Positions 10,861 through 21,532 of a stretch of 64,000 bases of DNA are shown here, piece by piece. The position numbers were made by a program, and so were the translations under genes. The first letter of the stretch is position 1. Each line of letters begins with the position of its first letter. Source of the DNA: Asterias amurensis (Eukaryota > Echinodermata > Asteroidea > Forcipulatida > Asteriidae); the NCBI RefSeq assembly GCF_032118995.1, contig NC_092651.1:15749349-15813348 (forward strand), read 5' to 3'. The notes below the pieces were generated by a model. The model ran no database searches, had not been told where the DNA came from, and saw only the letters and a program-made list of their open reading frames with translations.

Positions 10861-11257
10861 CAGTACATTAATCCTAAGTATCCCGGGATAACTTACTTAC
10901 CTTTCAGGTGTCTGTTAGGCAAAAAAATATATGTGGAATAATTGACGTGCCAACTTTGCAATTTGGATTGCAGATATTATTGTATTATCAAATACGCCAT
11001 AATAAAATAAAATAACTAATGTACATGTAATGGATCAGAAAACCCCATTCGTTGTTGTTCATTAATATCCCAGGCCACACTTCCATCAGCTGACCTCCTT
11101 TCTTTCTTTTGTTGGCCTAGTTTAGATTGATTTGTATTACTTTGTAATATTATTTTACTCTGTAATACTTAGTATTACATTGTTTTACTACATGTTGTAT
11201 TGCCAACTCTTGTTAATGCAGAGTGTCTGAATTAATCTATCATCAGTAACTGACAAA
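10743..11257 (+). promoter_or_regulatory. Leader/promoter region of the transposon ORF
   Basis: Between the left arm and the ORF. It holds degenerate inverted-repeat sequence to 10818, a 40-nt poly-A (10819-10858) and AT-rich DNA. The start codon at 11258 has the context GACAAAATGG (A at -3, G at +4), a good eukaryotic initiation site. Confidence 0.45.
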
Positions 11258-14200
11258 ATGGCTGAAAGCACAGAACGCCCTCGAAAAAGACCAGTGGTAC
11301 TTGATCCAAAATTATGCATAATATGCCAGCAGGCTAGTAACCAAAAGCTTATGACTGTAAGCGGTGATGGTCTTCCTTCAGTCAATACTATAAGGCAACT
11401 CCGGTCAAAATTAAGTAATGACAATTTCCGTGAAGCAACTGATCGACTAACTGGTTTTTTTAGTACAGATTTACCTTCACCATTCTTGTGGCATAAGGAC
11501 TGCCGGTCTAGTTATATGAGTAAATGTAAAGTTGAAAGATTAAGGAATGCCGGTTTAAAGCAATGTTCGTCTGCATCCACATTAACTCATCAGCAAAATG
11601 TTAGCTTACGGAGCAAAATGCCTCAGATAGATTGGAGGCAGTGTATCTTTTGTCAAAAAGTTCAAAGTGAAACGCTTCATCTCATACAAGAAATGAAAGT
11701 CAGTAAAAGAATATTAGAAGCAGCAAAGTATGACCAAATCTTAAGAGTTCAACTAGCTTGTGTAAATGATCTTACTGCTGCAGATGGAACATATCACAGA
11801 AGTTGCATTGTCCAGTTCGAACGTAGGACCAAGCGCATAGCAAATATATCACCCCAGAGCTCAGATATTACCCTAGCATGGCTTTGCCAAGAACTTGAAC
11901 ATTCAGCAGAGCAAGGTGATATACTGGATCTCATCAGTGTGTGGGAAAGATACTGCACAATAGCTAGCAATGCTCAGATAGATATACCACCTTCATTTCT
12001 CAGTCGGAGGAACACATTCAAGGACAAAATAGCCGAACGTCTTGAGGGCTTATTTGAAGTTATTGTACTGCATGATCAGCCTAGAAATGAGCCCCGTACT
12101 GTATTGGTTCCGACAAAATTTCGGCATATTCCAGTATCAGCAATGGTGAAAGACAGCATCACCGATAAACTCATCCCGTCAATAAAACAAGAAGATACTG
12201 ATACATTCTTGACCATGGTTCACGTGGCATTGCAAATCCGTGGTGACATGTTGTCACATCCAAAGCCAGAAGGGATAGACATCAGCGAAGACAGGGCAAT
12301 AAACAGCATACCCGATAGCCTGTATATGTTTCTGAACTTGTTACTAGGTGGTCAGCGTCTACTGGAGGAGGATGAAATAGACGATGATAGGAATGAAGCC
12401 AGACGGCGGCTTAGAATCATCAGCATTGCTCAGGATCTTATGTACACAGCCAGTGGAGACAAGTTCCTCACTCCGAAGCATATAGGGTTGGCCAGTACCC
12501 TTCATCAAGCTACACGTTCGAAAGAGCTGGTGAACATGTTTCACAGCGCAGGTCATGTCATGAGTTATCGAGACGTAATCAAACTCGACACTGCCCTGGC
12601 AAAGAAGACATTAGAAACCATAGATGACGAAGGTTCCGTTGTTCCCCAAAATCTGGTTAAGGGACGCTACGTCCATTTCTCTACGGACAACGTGGACATT
12701 AATGAATACACTCTGGATGGAAAAGGAACCTTCCATGCCACTCAAGTGGCCGCCTGGCAACGTGGTCCACCTGAAGATGATATCCTCAATGGAATAGATA
12801 TTTCTAAGACAGGAGCAATCCAAATCCCTGAGGCAATGACTGACCTCATACCTGTATCAAACAGAGGAATTACGGAGCGTCCATTCAGCGGTCTGATTGC
12901 AGCCGATTGTTTCACACAGTCATCTGAGGATTGTCTTTCAGCACAGAAAGCGCACGCAACTGACATGGCGTTCATCTTATCGCGGTCGGCTCACAAACCA
13001 ATGCCTTCCTGGACATTGTACAATCAAAAGGCAAGCACTGTTAATCCTGAGAAAACTACAGTTGGGTACCTACCTATCATACAGAATCCTGCATCTGAAC
13101 TCGAAACATTGAACACAGTTGTTAAGCGAGTGCTTCATGTGGCCAAATCGATGGAACAAAAGCATGTTGTACTGACAGTGGACGAGGCACTCTACCCAAA
13201 GCTGCTTGAATTGAAATGGTCAGTAGAAGAGTACAAGGACGTGCTTATACCTTGCCTCGGAGGACTTCACATTGCCATGAACTTTCTTGGTGTAATAGGG
13301 CGACACATGAGTGAGTCTGGCCTGAGTGAGCTGTGGGTAGGGTGCGATCTTTTGGGAGCCAATGCTGCGCAGAATGTCATGAAAGGAAAGGGGTACGCAC
13401 GTGCCATCAGGACACATAAACTTACCCTTCAGGCCCTTTGGCAACTACTCCTCCCACGGTTTTATACGTACCTAGATGGAGTTGATGTTACCCTGAGAGA
13501 CGAACTCTCCAATGTCTGCACAACCATAGACGCTGACCACATTGCACAGATAGTAAACAAACTGACAACCGATAGATTTCAGCTACCCATGAAAGAGTTT
13601 CCGGCAGCTCTTGCAGTTGATGACCCGAATGCTGAATTCTGGTGGAACTATATGACCATGGTCAGCATCCTACTCTGCTTCACAAGAGCGCAACGTGATG
13701 GATCTTGGGATCTCCACCTATACGCCTTCAAGCGTATGCTGCCATTCCTCTTCAGGTACGATCATGTTAACTACGCCAGGTGGGGTACTGTATACTTGGC
13801 TGAGATGTCGGTTCTCCCACCAGAAGTCCTCCATGAGTTCCAAGAAGGCAACTTTGTAGTAAAACGGGCCGATCGACGCTTCAATCAGGTTTCAGCTGAC
13901 CAAAGTACGGAATGGCTAAACGCTACAGGAAAAAAGAGTGGAGGCCTAGTAGGTATCACAAGAATAGCATCCGCACTCAGTAGATGGACATTGTCATACA
14001 ATCTGAGAACATTCATAGCTTCTCAGACAAAAACATTGCTGAGCCTGACAATGGACGATGAAGACGATGAGTACACACATAATGAGTGCACCAAAAGCAG
14101 GATGGAGAAAGATGACACCGATGAAGGCAGACTTGTTGTATCAATGAAACAGCATGGCGTGTTTCAAGAGGGCGGTGGCACATTGAAGAACATAATCACC

Positions 14201-15865
14201 AAGGATGTGGTCACGCCTGTGATTCAAGAATCTCTGCTTAGTGCGGAAAACCTCGGACAGGCGCAAATGACAGTCTTCGTAAACAAACGTCTGTGTGAGC
14301 CTCCAGAAAGTAACCAGCACATGGATCTAAAATCACCCATTCCAAAAAATAATGCTAAGACATTTGCCTCGTTGTACGATGTTGTGAAACCTTCCAAAAG
14401 CAAGCAAAACACTATCAAAGTGGACAGGAACATTCTGCAAAGGCTTTTAACAGCTTATAAAGCGGGGCGTGAGGTTAACCTAGAAAACATCCTCAAGCAT
14501 GAACTTATGACCATCCCACTATCTTTGGCCACAACTAGTGGTAGTCTACATTCTACCAACAAGTCTGTGTTAGCAAACATTCTGACACAACAAGTCCAAA
14601 CTCCAGCAAATATTACACTCAATCAGCCCAGCTGCCTGCTTATTGATGGCCAAGCACTGGTAATGGCAGTCGGAAAGCCCCCTGGCATTAGAACGTTTGG
14701 AGACTTTGCCAACACATTTGCTAACACTGTGTTTAAGATGGGAGCAGAATACCAGAGGATCGACGTAGTCTTCGACAGGTACCAAGGAGAGTCAATCAAA
14801 GCAGGTACAAGGACCAAGCGGAAGCAGCGCCACCGTCCAGTACGACGTGTGATAGAAAATGAATCATCAGTTCCTCTCCCGTCAGACTGGTCCAGGTTCA
14901 TGGCTCTCGAGGAAAATAAAGCAGACCTCGCACAACTACTTTCAAACCACCTGATTGAATACAACCCGGCAGATAAACCAGTGGTTGTAGTAGCTGGGGG
15001 GTTCGCTGAAGCAACCACTGTCAAGTCATCTGATCCAGATCTTGAAGTCTCCTCTCTGAGAGCTGACCACGAAGAAGCTGATACCCGGCTGATTCTGCAT
15101 TGCATCCATGCTAATATGGAAACGATAGTTGTGTCAGTACGTGATACAGATGTGCTTCTTCTACTTCTAGCACATTATGACAGAATGGGATGTACATCTC
15201 TCTACATGAAAGCGGGGACATCGAAGGCTCCAAAGTATTTCCCAGTTCATGAAATTCGAAATCTGTTATCTCCAGATCTAGTGGACACACTACTTGCATT
15301 CCATGCTGTAACCGGCTGTGATAGTGTTTCTCAGTTTAGTTGTCACGGGAAGAAAACAGCCTGGAAGGTGTTCGAGCAGCATCACACTGATCTGATTGGT
15401 CTTGGCAAAGGCCCTCTCACAAAAGAAACCGCTATATCAACCGAGAAATTCATCTGTAAGATATATGGCGTCCCTAAAGTAGATACATGCAACAAAGCAC
15501 GAGTCAAGTTGTTTTGTATTGGTCGTGCACAAGAGACTCTGCCACCAACCTCAGATGCTGCAAAATATCACATCATGCGTTCACACTATCAAGCAAGTGT
15601 CTGGAATCAAGCACACTTGCCACATCCTGATCTTCCTCCAGTCACTGAAATGGGATGGATGCACCTGGACGATCAGTTAGTGCCACGGCTACTCTCTCTG
15701 CCACCTATCCCTAAAGCTTGCAGGGAGATCACCTCATGTGGTTGTTCAAAGGGGTGCCTTAGCCTGCGCTGCAGCTGCAGGAAAGCTCGCATGAAATGCA
15801 TCGAGGCGTGCAACTGCAGGAAACTTAATGACAACTGCCGGAACACCCATGACGACCAGGAATGA
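11258..15865 (+). CDS. Transposon-encoded 1535-aa protein: zinc modules, PIN/XPG-like nuclease, CXC domain
   Basis: Single uninterrupted frame. Residues about 20-82 and 129-184 each hold a CxxC...HxxxC pair (KLCIICQQ with WHKDC; QCIFCQKV with YHRSC), likely DNA-binding zinc modules. The middle (about 200-1100) is unrecognised and predicted alpha/beta. From about 1125 there is a PIN/FEN1-XPG-like fold: LLIDGQALVMAVG, VVFDRYQGESIKAGTRTKRK (positive arch-like segment), DHEEADTRLILH (acidic cluster about 1268-1279), VRDTDVLLLL (about 1292-1301) and AFHAVTGCDSVSQF (helix-hairpin-like). The C terminus (about 1486-1528) is a CXC cluster: CGCSKGCLSLRCSCRK then CNCRK. It probably acts as the transposase or its nuclease partner. 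Proteins with this tail are, from memory, multicopy in marine invertebrates. Whether the middle contains a DDE-type core is unresolved. Confidence 0.85.
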   Translation: MAESTERPRKRPVVLDPKLCIICQQASNQKLMTVSGDGLPSVNTIRQLRSKLSNDNFREATDRLTGFFSTDLPSPFLWHKDCRSSYMSKCKVERLRNAGLKQCSSASTLTHQQNVSLRSKMPQIDWRQCIFCQKVQSETLHLIQEMKVSKRILEAAKYDQILRVQLACVNDLTAADGTYHRSCIVQFERRTKRIANISPQSSDITLAWLCQELEHSAEQGDILDLISVWERYCTIASNAQIDIPPSFLSRRNTFKDKIAERLEGLFEVIVLHDQPRNEPRTVLVPTKFRHIPVSAMVKDSITDKLIPSIKQEDTDTFLTMVHVALQIRGDMLSHPKPEGIDISEDRAINSIPDSLYMFLNLLLGGQRLLEEDEIDDDRNEARRRLRIISIAQDLMYTASGDKFLTPKHIGLASTLHQATRSKELVNMFHSAGHVMSYRDVIKLDTALAKKTLETIDDEGSVVPQNLVKGRYVHFSTDNVDINEYTLDGKGTFHATQVAAWQRGPPEDDILNGIDISKTGAIQIPEAMTDLIPVSNRGITERPFSGLIAADCFTQSSEDCLSAQKAHATDMAFILSRSAHKPMPSWTLYNQKASTVNPEKTTVGYLPIIQNPASELETLNTVVKRVLHVAKSMEQKHVVLTVDEALYPKLLELKWSVEEYKDVLIPCLGGLHIAMNFLGVIGRHMSESGLSELWVGCDLLGANAAQNVMKGKGYARAIRTHKLTLQALWQLLLPRFYTYLDGVDVTLRDELSNVCTTIDADHIAQIVNKLTTDRFQLPMKEFPAALAVDDPNAEFWWNYMTMVSILLCFTRAQRDGSWDLHLYAFKRMLPFLFRYDHVNYARWGTVYLAEMSVLPPEVLHEFQEGNFVVKRADRRFNQVSADQSTEWLNATGKKSGGLVGITRIASALSRWTLSYNLRTFIASQTKTLLSLTMDDEDDEYTHNECTKSRMEKDDTDEGRLVVSMKQHGVFQEGGGTLKNIITKDVVTPVIQESLLSAENLGQAQMTVFVNKRLCEPPESNQHMDLKSPIPKNNAKTFASLYDVVKPSKSKQNTIKVDRNILQRLLTAYKAGREVNLENILKHELMTIPLSLATTSGSLHSTNKSVLANILTQQVQTPANITLNQPSCLLIDGQALVMAVGKPPGIRTFGDFANTFANTVFKMGAEYQRIDVVFDRYQGESIKAGTRTKRKQRHRPVRRVIENESSVPLPSDWSRFMALEENKADLAQLLSNHLIEYNPADKPVVVVAGGFAEATTVKSSDPDLEVSSLRADHEEADTRLILHCIHANMETIVVSVRDTDVLLLLLAHYDRMGCTSLYMKAGTSKAPKYFPVHEIRNLLSPDLVDTLLAFHAVTGCDSVSQFSCHGKKTAWKVFEQHHTDLIGLGKGPLTKETAISTEKFICKIYGVPKVDTCNKARVKLFCIGRAQETLPPTSDAAKYHIMRSHYQASVWNQAHLPHPDLPPVTEMGWMHLDDQLVPRLLSLPPIPKACREITSCGCSKGCLSLRCSCRKARMKCIEACNCRKLNDNCRNTHDDQE

Positions 15866-16432
15866 GTTCACGTGTGCACGTCTACATCTACTGCAGATAT
15901 GGTAAGCTCATGTAAATTACTCAAAGTTAAAGTCTTGCCATTGCTGTCGCTTTACAACAAAACTTGCATGTCAAATTTTGGTTTAGGTTAAAGTGTGTGT
16001 CAGTGTTACTTGGAGGTTTTCCACTTAAGCCAAATGATATATGCCCTTTTAACCAAATGAACTGTCTGTTTGTTTGTTGTTGTTGTTGTTCAGATGTGCT
16101 TCCTGTCAAGCCGTCTATGTTCCTGGTGAGGAAAAAGAGCGAAGAGCCTTCGGATCTTTGGTAGAAAAACTAACAATCTTCAGAGAACTGTTTGCATTAA
16201 ATACAAGTTTAAACCAGTTTCTTACAATGTTATCTCAAAACTGCTTCTGGCATTGGATTCCCTGTACATGATAACCTTAAATTAAATTTGGTTTTCTAAT
16301 CTTGTGTAGGACTCTTAGGATTAACCTACTGGGTTTTAAAAAAAAAATTATAATTAATGTAAATTTTTAACAAAAAACTTATTTTTTTGCATGAAGTGTC
16401 AGTTTTAATCAAATTCTTCACATTTTATTGTA
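15866..16432 (+). other. 3' untranslated part of the transposon
   Basis: No coding content is evident. Includes a GTT/TTG run (16070-16090) and AT-rich DNA leading into the imperfect inner end of the right inverted repeat (from about 16355). Confidence 0.5.
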
Positions 16433-16684
16433 AAATTGTTGATTGCATTGGATTCCCCATACATGATAACCTACAGAAGGACATTTAATTTAAGTTTCTA
16501 CCTTGTTCAGTAAAAAAGATATGCACATAACTGTATTTTAACGCGTCAGTGGCGGCCACCTTGGATTTTGGGATTTTGAGGCATTATGGGACATTTTTGA
16601 GCTTGGCATACAGCAAATTCGAGCTCAGCACCCCTCAATACCCCTAAAAAACTTGTATGCCATAAATTAACACAATTTGCCTTC
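16433..16684 (-). repeat. Right inverted repeat core of the 6.3-kb transposon
   Basis: Inverted partner of 10491-10742, same length, about one mismatch. Outside it 43 nt run to the tip, against 34 nt outside the left core, and these two outer segments do not match apart from the terminal 11 nt. Confidence 0.92.
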
Positions 16685-16730
16685 AGCACTTTAAATATGC
16701 ACATTTTGACAGTATGTACCCAGTCTAGAA

Positions 16731-17170
16731 TACCTGCTGACGAAAAAGAATGCACAAGTGGTACAGGATACGGCAATTTGTCCACAACATGAATGAGAGA
16801 ACATAGAATACTATCCCAGAGAACATACATACCTCACAAATGTTTGAGCAGACATTATCCGTCAAATTGCATCATGCTAAAACTACCGGGAAATCACATT
16901 CTTCCAAGTTCCAGTCCACACGTCGTATTGACCTTGTCGACTGGCGTGCGTACGTGGTTCTGTTTGAAGTTACATTCGAGCGCATTCTCTACATTTGCTC
17001 AATCTTGGTGATAGCATCGAGAGTTTTTACTTAATATCTAGCTCAATTAGCGCAACAGCGAGATTGAACAGCGCAATCTCGAGATTGAGAGCAGGCGTAG
17101 CCGGCCAGGCAGCTCTTCCGGCCTTGTTTTGATGTCACAATATTTTGGCCCGCGCCCTCTCGCGGTGAGA
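16731..17170. other. Intergenic stretch right of the transposon
   Basis: No gene recognised. Contains CGAGATTGAGAGC and nearby AGCGAGATTGAACAGCGCAA, a small local repeat around 17055-17095. Confidence 0.4.
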
Positions 17171-17172
17171 GG

Positions 17173-17335
17173 GCTCAATTTCATAGAGTTGTATAATGCT
17201 AAGCAAAATAAAATATGCTAAGCAGAATTAGGTTAACTGTCCAAAAAAAACACACATGTAATTAACATGTAACAGTTTGTGACTAGTATCCATGGGCTCA
17301 ATTCGATAAAGCTTGTGAGCACAAAAACTTGCTAA
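17173..17335. repeat. MITE-F copy (decayed)
   Basis: Starts GGGCTCAATTTCATAGAGTT and contains TGCTAAGCAAAAT and TGCTAAGCAGAATTAGGTTA, matching the family's inner arms. A second end-like GGGCTCAATTCGATAAAGCT at 17294 suggests two overlapping fragments. 17340-17700 shows nothing recognisable. Confidence 0.55.
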
Positions 17336-17714
17336 ACCTAGAAAAGTATTAATTTGCTAAGCTGAGATTTTTCACCAGTGTGTTTTCTGTTTGTAAAATT
17401 GTTTCTTGAGTTGTTGTTTTTATGTTTTGTTTTCTTTTGTGCTTGAAAATTACCAGTTGTAGTGAGCCAACAGTTTCAATCTATTTCAGAAAATAATAAT
17501 AAAAGGGAAAATAGAAAGGTGACATGTCAACTGGAAAACAAACTGGACAAATATATTTGTATAATTAATTATGTTGATTCCTTTTATCCTTCTTTTTAGC
17601 CGCATTTAAATTTAATATTGGTTGAACCTTCTATCTCTGAAGGAGAGATAAACTGAAAGTATCTGCACTTTGGTTCTTTCTGGGCCAGAGACTGGGATTT
17701 TGATTTGAGGGTTA

Positions 17715-19222
17715 GGGGAGATGGACTAGTGATTATTCGCTGGGGGTGTGGCTGGTTGGATATGGGTATGGGCAATCTGGGTATAGATGACTGGGATTTT
17801 GATTTGAGGATGGAGATGTACTATATGTGATTGTTTTCTTGGGGTGGGGCTGGTTGGACATGGGTATGAGCAATCTGGGTATAAATGACTGGGATTTTGA
17901 TTTGAGGATGGAGATGTACTATATGTGATTGTTTTCTTGGGGTGGGGCTGGTTGGACATGGGTATGGGCAATCTGGGTATAGATGACTGGGATTTTGATT
18001 TGAGGATGGAGATGTACTATATGTGATTGTTTTCTTGGGGTGGGGCTGGTTGGACATGGGTATGAGCAATCTGGGTATAAATGACTGGGATTTCGATTTG
18101 AGGATGGAGATGTACTATATGTGATTGTTTTCTTGGGGTGGGGCTGGTTGGACATGGGTATGGGCAATCTGGGTATAGATGACTGGGATTTTGATTTGAG
18201 TATGGAGATGTACTATATGTGATTGTTTTCTTGGGGTGGGGCTGGTTGGACATGGGTATGAGCAATCTGGGTATAAATGACTGGGATTTCGATTTGAGGA
18301 TGGAGATGTACTTGTGATTATTTTGTTGGGGTGTGGCTGGTTGGACATGGGTATGGGCAATCTGGGTATAGATGACTGGGATTTTGATTTGAGTATGGAG
18401 ATGTACTATATGTGATTGTTTTCTTGGGGTGGGGCTGGTTGGACATGGGTATGAGCAATCTGGGTATAAATGACTGGGATTTTGATTTGAGGATGGAGAT
18501 GTACTATATGTGATTGTTTTCTTGGGGTGGGGCTGGTTGGACATGGGTATGAGCAATCTGGGTATAGATGACTGGGATTTTGATTTGAGGATGGAGATGT
18601 ACTATATGTGATTGTTTTCTTGGGGTGGGGCTGGTTGGACATGGGTATGAGCAATCTGGGTATAAATGACTGGGATTTCGATTTGAGGATGGAGATGTAC
18701 TATATGTGATTGTTTTCTTGGGGTGGGGCTGGTTGGACATGGGTATGGGCAATCTGGGTATAGATGACTGGGATTTTGATTTGAGGATGGAGATGTACTA
18801 TATGTGATTGTTTTCTTGGGGTGGGGCTGGTTGGACATGGGTATGAGCAATCTGGGTATAAATGACTGGGATTTCGATTTGAGGATGGAGATGTACTATA
18901 TGTGATTGTTTTCTTGGGGTGGGGCTGGTTGGACATGGGTATGGGCAATCTGGGTATAGATGACTGGGATTTTGATTTGAGTATGGAGATGTACTATATG
19001 TGATTGTTTTCTTGGGGTGGGGCTGGTTGGACATGGGTATGAGCAATCTGGGTATAAATGACTGGGATTTCGATTTGAGGATGGAGATGTACTTGTGATT
19101 ATTTTGTTGGGGTGTGGCTGGTTGGACATGGGTATGGGCAATCTTGGTATAGCTGACTGGGATTTCGATTTGAGGATGGAGATGTACTAGTGATTATTTT
19201 GTTGGGGTGTGGCTGGTTGGAT
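17715..19222. repeat. 98-bp minisatellite, about 15-16 copies
   Basis: The repeat unit contains GGGGCTGGTTGGACATGGGT, then CAATCTGGGTAT, then GACTGGGATTTTGATTTGAG. Variant sites (GAGCAATC with ATAAATGA versus GGGCAATC with ATAGATGA) mostly alternate, giving a 196-bp dimer pattern. Two units near 18300 and 19090 share an ACTTGTGATTATTTTGTTGG variant, as if a multi-unit block had been duplicated. Open frames on the minus strand are a by-product: 98 is not a multiple of 3 and frames rotate from unit to unit. Confidence 0.95.
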
Positions 19223-19815
19223 GTGTTGCTCCATATGGATAAGTCAAGATGAAAAATGAGGCTAGCTGGGGATGGCCGTGACTGGGATGGGTATAGGGTA
19301 CAGTATGTGGGTAGAATTGTTTTTAAATGTTGGTGTAGATTCATTGTGGGAGCTGGATCAAAATGGCCGCATGAAGAAATTGCGCAGAGGTATATATAAA
19401 CCTTTAAAAGAAGAAATTTTTGTTGGCGTCTATTAAATAATTGTTAGAAAGTTACAAAAACTATTTATTTTTTACAGAAATATGGGTCCTTTCTAAGTAA
19501 TTAAATTGAGGGTATTTCCGCCCGGATGAGGGCGTTTTTACCAATGAATTTCCCCACACCACAATTACAGTCTTAACTTTTTTAACTGCCTCTTGTAGCA
19601 ATGACCAAACAAACAAAACAAAACATTGATGACAATTTTGTATACTTATGTTGCATCACTTAACTAGGTTCATTAGCACCCTCACAAAGTCAAAAATACT
19701 GCGAATGGCTCAAACAATAATTTAGTTACTTCTTTTGTTTTTTTTCTTCAACCAATCTTTTTAAAGCAAAAACCACAACAATTTAAGTTGTCTAAAAATT
19801 ATAAAACAATGTATA
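19223..19815. other. Intergenic stretch after the minisatellite
   Basis: AT-rich DNA without recognisable gene or repeat family. Confidence 0.4.
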
Positions 19816-19819
19816 ATTC

Positions 19820-20012
19820 AGGCCTGACACTTCACGGAGGCAGCAAAGGCGATTGCCTCCATGCCCCCTGGTCATTGCCCTGGTGCCCTTAAAATGCCCT
19901 GGTGCCCTTAAAATGCCCCAGTAGAAATTTACAATTCCTCATAGGGTGCCCTTGACCAAGGAGAAAATGCCTTGTTGCCCCCTGCCCTTTTAAAAACGAA
20001 GGATACAGGCTT
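19820..20012. repeat. MITE-H copy 2
   Basis: Runs from GGCCTGACACTTCACGGAGG to ACGAAGGATACAGGCTTGC. It contains a local duplication of TGCCCTGGTGCCCTTAAAA (19877-19914) and TAGAAATTTACAATTCCTCA, which is found inverted in the 38185-38345 copy. Confidence 0.65.
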
Positions 20013-20258
20013 GCATTACTTACATAATTAAGATTAATTAAATACATAATAAAACATTTCTAAATATGAGTTTGTATGAAGAGAGTTCCCAAACTTATGA
20101 GAAACTTTTCAAATATTGGTGTTAATGCTTATCATAATGCACAATTATCTTGTCAAAAATGGCCTACACAGTCAGTAGTTACATTAATTTTAACCTATGT
20201 TCCATGTTGAACCTTTTAAAGAGACTTTCCTAAAGGCATGAGGTAGCCTACTGTTTAA

Positions 20259-20640
20259 AGGAACACGTTGCCTTGGATCGGTCGAGTTGGTCTTTGAAAA
20301 GCGTTTGTAACCGTTTTTTATAAAATGCATATGGGTAGAAAGATGTTGTAAAAGTAGAATACAATGATCCACACAAACATGCCTCGAAATTGCGTGGTTT
20401 TCCTTTTACCTTGTCGACTAACACGTCGGCCATTTATGGGGGTCAACATTTTGACTCCCATAAATGGCCGACCATGTTAGTTCGCACAGTAGAAGGAAAA
20501 CCACGCAATTTCGAGGCAAACTTGTGTGGATCATTGTATTCTACTTTTAAAACATCTTTCCAACCATATGCATTTTATAAAAAACGGTTACAAATGCTTT
20601 TGTTTTGACCAACTCGTCCGATCCAAGGCAACGTGTTCCT
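20259..20640. mobile_element. MITE-B copy 2, complete
   Basis: 382 bp between TTAA duplications (20255-20258, 20641-20644). Ends AGGAACACGTTGCCTTGGAT and ATCCAAGGCAACGTGTTCCT are perfect inverses. Arms pair almost throughout, meeting at CATTTATGGGGGTCAACATT / TTGACTCCCATAAATGGCC. This is the best reference copy of the family in the window. Confidence 0.92.
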
Positions 20641-20644
20641 TTAA

Positions 20645-21530
20645 ATATACCCAATATAATACAATTGTTATGCAGTTTGTATTTCCATTTCATTCTCATT
20701 CTCATTTGTAAAATACAAAGTTGTACAATCCAATCAACAAAGTACTCAAAGTACAACATAGTCATTTTAAGCTGAGTAATAAATTTAACATTTTTTTTAT
20801 GGGGAACAGTTCCTCATAACTATTTTTCTATCGATTACTGTCTCTATTAGAAAGAAGGTGATTCACAAAATTATAATTTAGGCCTAATAAGGCAAGAAAA
20901 TGGTTAAAAAGTATATTTGTATAGTTTAAGGTACTTATGTAAGTTTGATGTTCCAAATTAAATGTTCTAACTAAAATGTCCAATATAATCTCTTTGTTAT
21001 TAAAGTGATAATAATCAAGCTATAAAAGGCTTAAATTCAAATTAACACTTGTTAACAGAAAGGAAATGAGGTGCCTAGTCAGTGAAAACAAAATTATCAA
21101 TATAAACCACAAGGGAAACTGACTGGGTAAATTTTTTTGAAAACAAAATTGTTAGAAAAAAATAATTTCTCTGGTTTGGGTTTTGAGATCAGTGGAATAG
21201 TAATACATACAGCAGTGTGAGATCAAGACTATAAAACATTGCCTGATTTCATTAATTGCTACAATTGATCTAAAGATAGAGTTTTCTAGATCACTGTAGT
21301 GGATTGTATTGTGACATCACACTTTGCTTAGCATTTAAGATTTGATCATTGGATGACATATCATGGATCAATCTTGGTACTTGATGAGATCAGACCAGCT
21401 TGTACAGATACCTCAATGTACAAACTATACTGTACACAACTTCTTTTGCAAAATAATTATGTCAGTGTGTTTTTTTGTAACAAATACAACTTCAAAATCC
21501 ATACCACTAAAATAAAAATAAAAAATATCC
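20645..21530. other. Intergenic stretch 3' of the Ig-receptor gene
   Basis: AT-rich, no gene recognised. At 21122-21147 GACTGGGTAAATTTTTTTGA resembles the left tip of the 6.3-kb transposon (GACTGGGTAAATTTTCAAAA), possibly a relic of a related element. Confidence 0.4.
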
Positions 21531-21532
21531 TT

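Larger units (their letters stand above)
10457..16727 (+). mobile_element. Apparently intact 6.3-kb DNA transposon with about 250-bp inverted repeats (Academ-like?)
   Basis: Outer tips are TAGACTGGGTA (10457-10467) and its inverse TACCCAGTCTA (16717-16727). They are flanked by GAA on each side (10454-10456, 16728-16730), a possible 3-bp target duplication. The inner inverted repeats, 10491-10742 and 16433-16684, are both 252 bp and differ at about one position by eye; weaker pairing continues to about 10818 and 16355. The only gene is the 1535-codon ORF at 11258-15865. A run of about 40 A lies just inside the left arm (10819-10858). Near-identical arms and an open frame imply recent activity. 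A 3-4-bp duplication plus an XPG-like nuclease is what I recall for Academ; this classification is inference. Confidence 0.85.

Noticed and set aside
17726-19344. Series of 81-179-codon minus ORFs with MPIPMSNQPHPKKTIT repeats
   Set aside because: They are translations of the 98-bp minisatellite in rotating frames; each ends at a stop and no start or splice context supports a gene.
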